From positions 909,261,309 to 909,325,308 of the forward strand of contig CM066035.1 in the NCBI GenBank assembly GCA_033557465.1: DNA of 64,000 nucleotides, read 5' to 3'. The position numbers were made by a program, and so were the translations under genes. The DNA is from Ichthyophis bannanicus (Eukaryota > Chordata > Amphibia > Gymnophiona > Ichthyophiidae). Within the stretch, counting starts at the first letter, position 1. Each line of letters begins with the position of its first letter. Shown here piece after piece: positions 63,627-64,000 of the stretch. The notes below the pieces were generated by a model. That model was not told the origin of the DNA. It was given only the letters and a program-made list of their open reading frames with translations, and ran no database searches.

Positions 63627-64000
63627 CCTCCTCCTGCAAGATTATGTGACTTGAATGAGTCAGGGCATCACTAGTTTGTAATAGGACCAACTCAAGCAGT
63701 TAAAAAGGGAAAGTTTCATCTGGGTCTACGTCAGCTGGATTTCGAGAAAGGAGAATGCCTTTGGCCTATGTAGTTCATGGAATCGTTGCTGCAGCACAGA
63801 TTGCAACATGTCCAGTGCCTCAGTAGAGGTGTCCATCCACTAACGCCCATTCAGTTTGTGTGCTTGTACACACATAGACCTAGGAATTAATGCACATACA
63901 ATCAATTTGGATGTGAACATACAAGGCACACATTTAAAATGAATGTGTGAAAAAAACAAGGAAAAAAACACACAAAAATCAGGAAAATATGTGAAATCCA
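63627..64000. other. No gene seen
   Basis: Apparently unique sequence to the window end, with an AC/AAAACACAC-rich stretch after 63945. Confidence 0.4.

Overview
The window is eukaryotic, repeat-saturated, and shows no host gene I can defend. The mix of transposons (CR1-, L2- and RTE-type LINEs, a DIRS/Ngaro-like tyrosine-recombinase retrotransposon, Penelope-like GIY-YIG pieces, tRNA-headed SINEs, hAT-type and Harbinger-like DNA elements, a Tc1 relic) points to a vertebrate. An amphibian with a bloated genome, such as a caecilian, is my best guess, but that is inference. No bacterial signals, CRISPR arrays or rRNA genes were seen. Coding potential is nearly all broken transposon protein.

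The dominant theme is one family of large (3.2-4.5 kb), apparently non-autonomous DNA elements, here called family 1. It has terminal inverted repeats starting GGGGTATGTTTACTAAAC and 3-bp target duplications (TTA, TAA, ACA). Copies lie at 1285-5118 (copy 0, left end unresolved), 15828-16842 (truncated), 26131-30329 (A), 31133-34754 (B, reversed), 36066-39310 (C), 39314-43371 (D, reversed) and 56395-60918 (E), with end fragments at 6680-6753, 6785, 8703 and 50938-51063. They share an ordered set of parts: left end, tRNA-like pol III module, palindromic CACCTTATAAGGTG-type minisatellite, a second inverted tRNA-like module, about 2 kb of unknown sequence, a fossil hAT MITE, a third tRNA-like module, and a right end packed with AACGATCGTT/GCGATAAC palindromes. 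No transposase is visible in them. Copy 0 differs upstream: it adjoins a possible Myb/SANT-like exon with a splice donor and a TATA promoter, which might belong to an autonomous relative.

Layout: 1-5.1 kb SINE/LINE tail, Myb-like exon and copy 0; 5.1-8.9 kb MITE2 carrying a perfect 546-bp hAT palindrome, then a minisatellite; 8.9-15.8 kb mostly unique sequence with a SINE, a MITE2 and a CR1-like LINE; 15.8-22.9 kb truncated family 1, then a second CR1 interrupted by a 4.5-kb Ngaro-like element and a 368-bp hAT; 23.8-25.2 kb MITE2 copies and an RTE fragment; 25.4-35.3 kb one reverse-strand LINE split by A and B; 35.8-43.5 kb a MITE2 split by C and D; 43.5-49.1 kb unique sequence, MITE2, hAT and a GC-rich repeat; 49.1-51.7 kb LINE, L2, family 1 end and Tc1 relic; 52.5-54.6 kb a conserved repetitive protein of unknown function joined to inverted Penelope-like pieces; 55.4-61.4 kb an L2 split by MITE2, E and a 128-bp palindrome; 62.0-62.9 kb an 853-bp almost perfect inverted repeat; then a SINE.

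Nested insertions give a relative chronology: the LINEs and MITE2 are older than family 1 and the hAT elements, and family 1 copies were in turn hit by SINE and CR1 tails.
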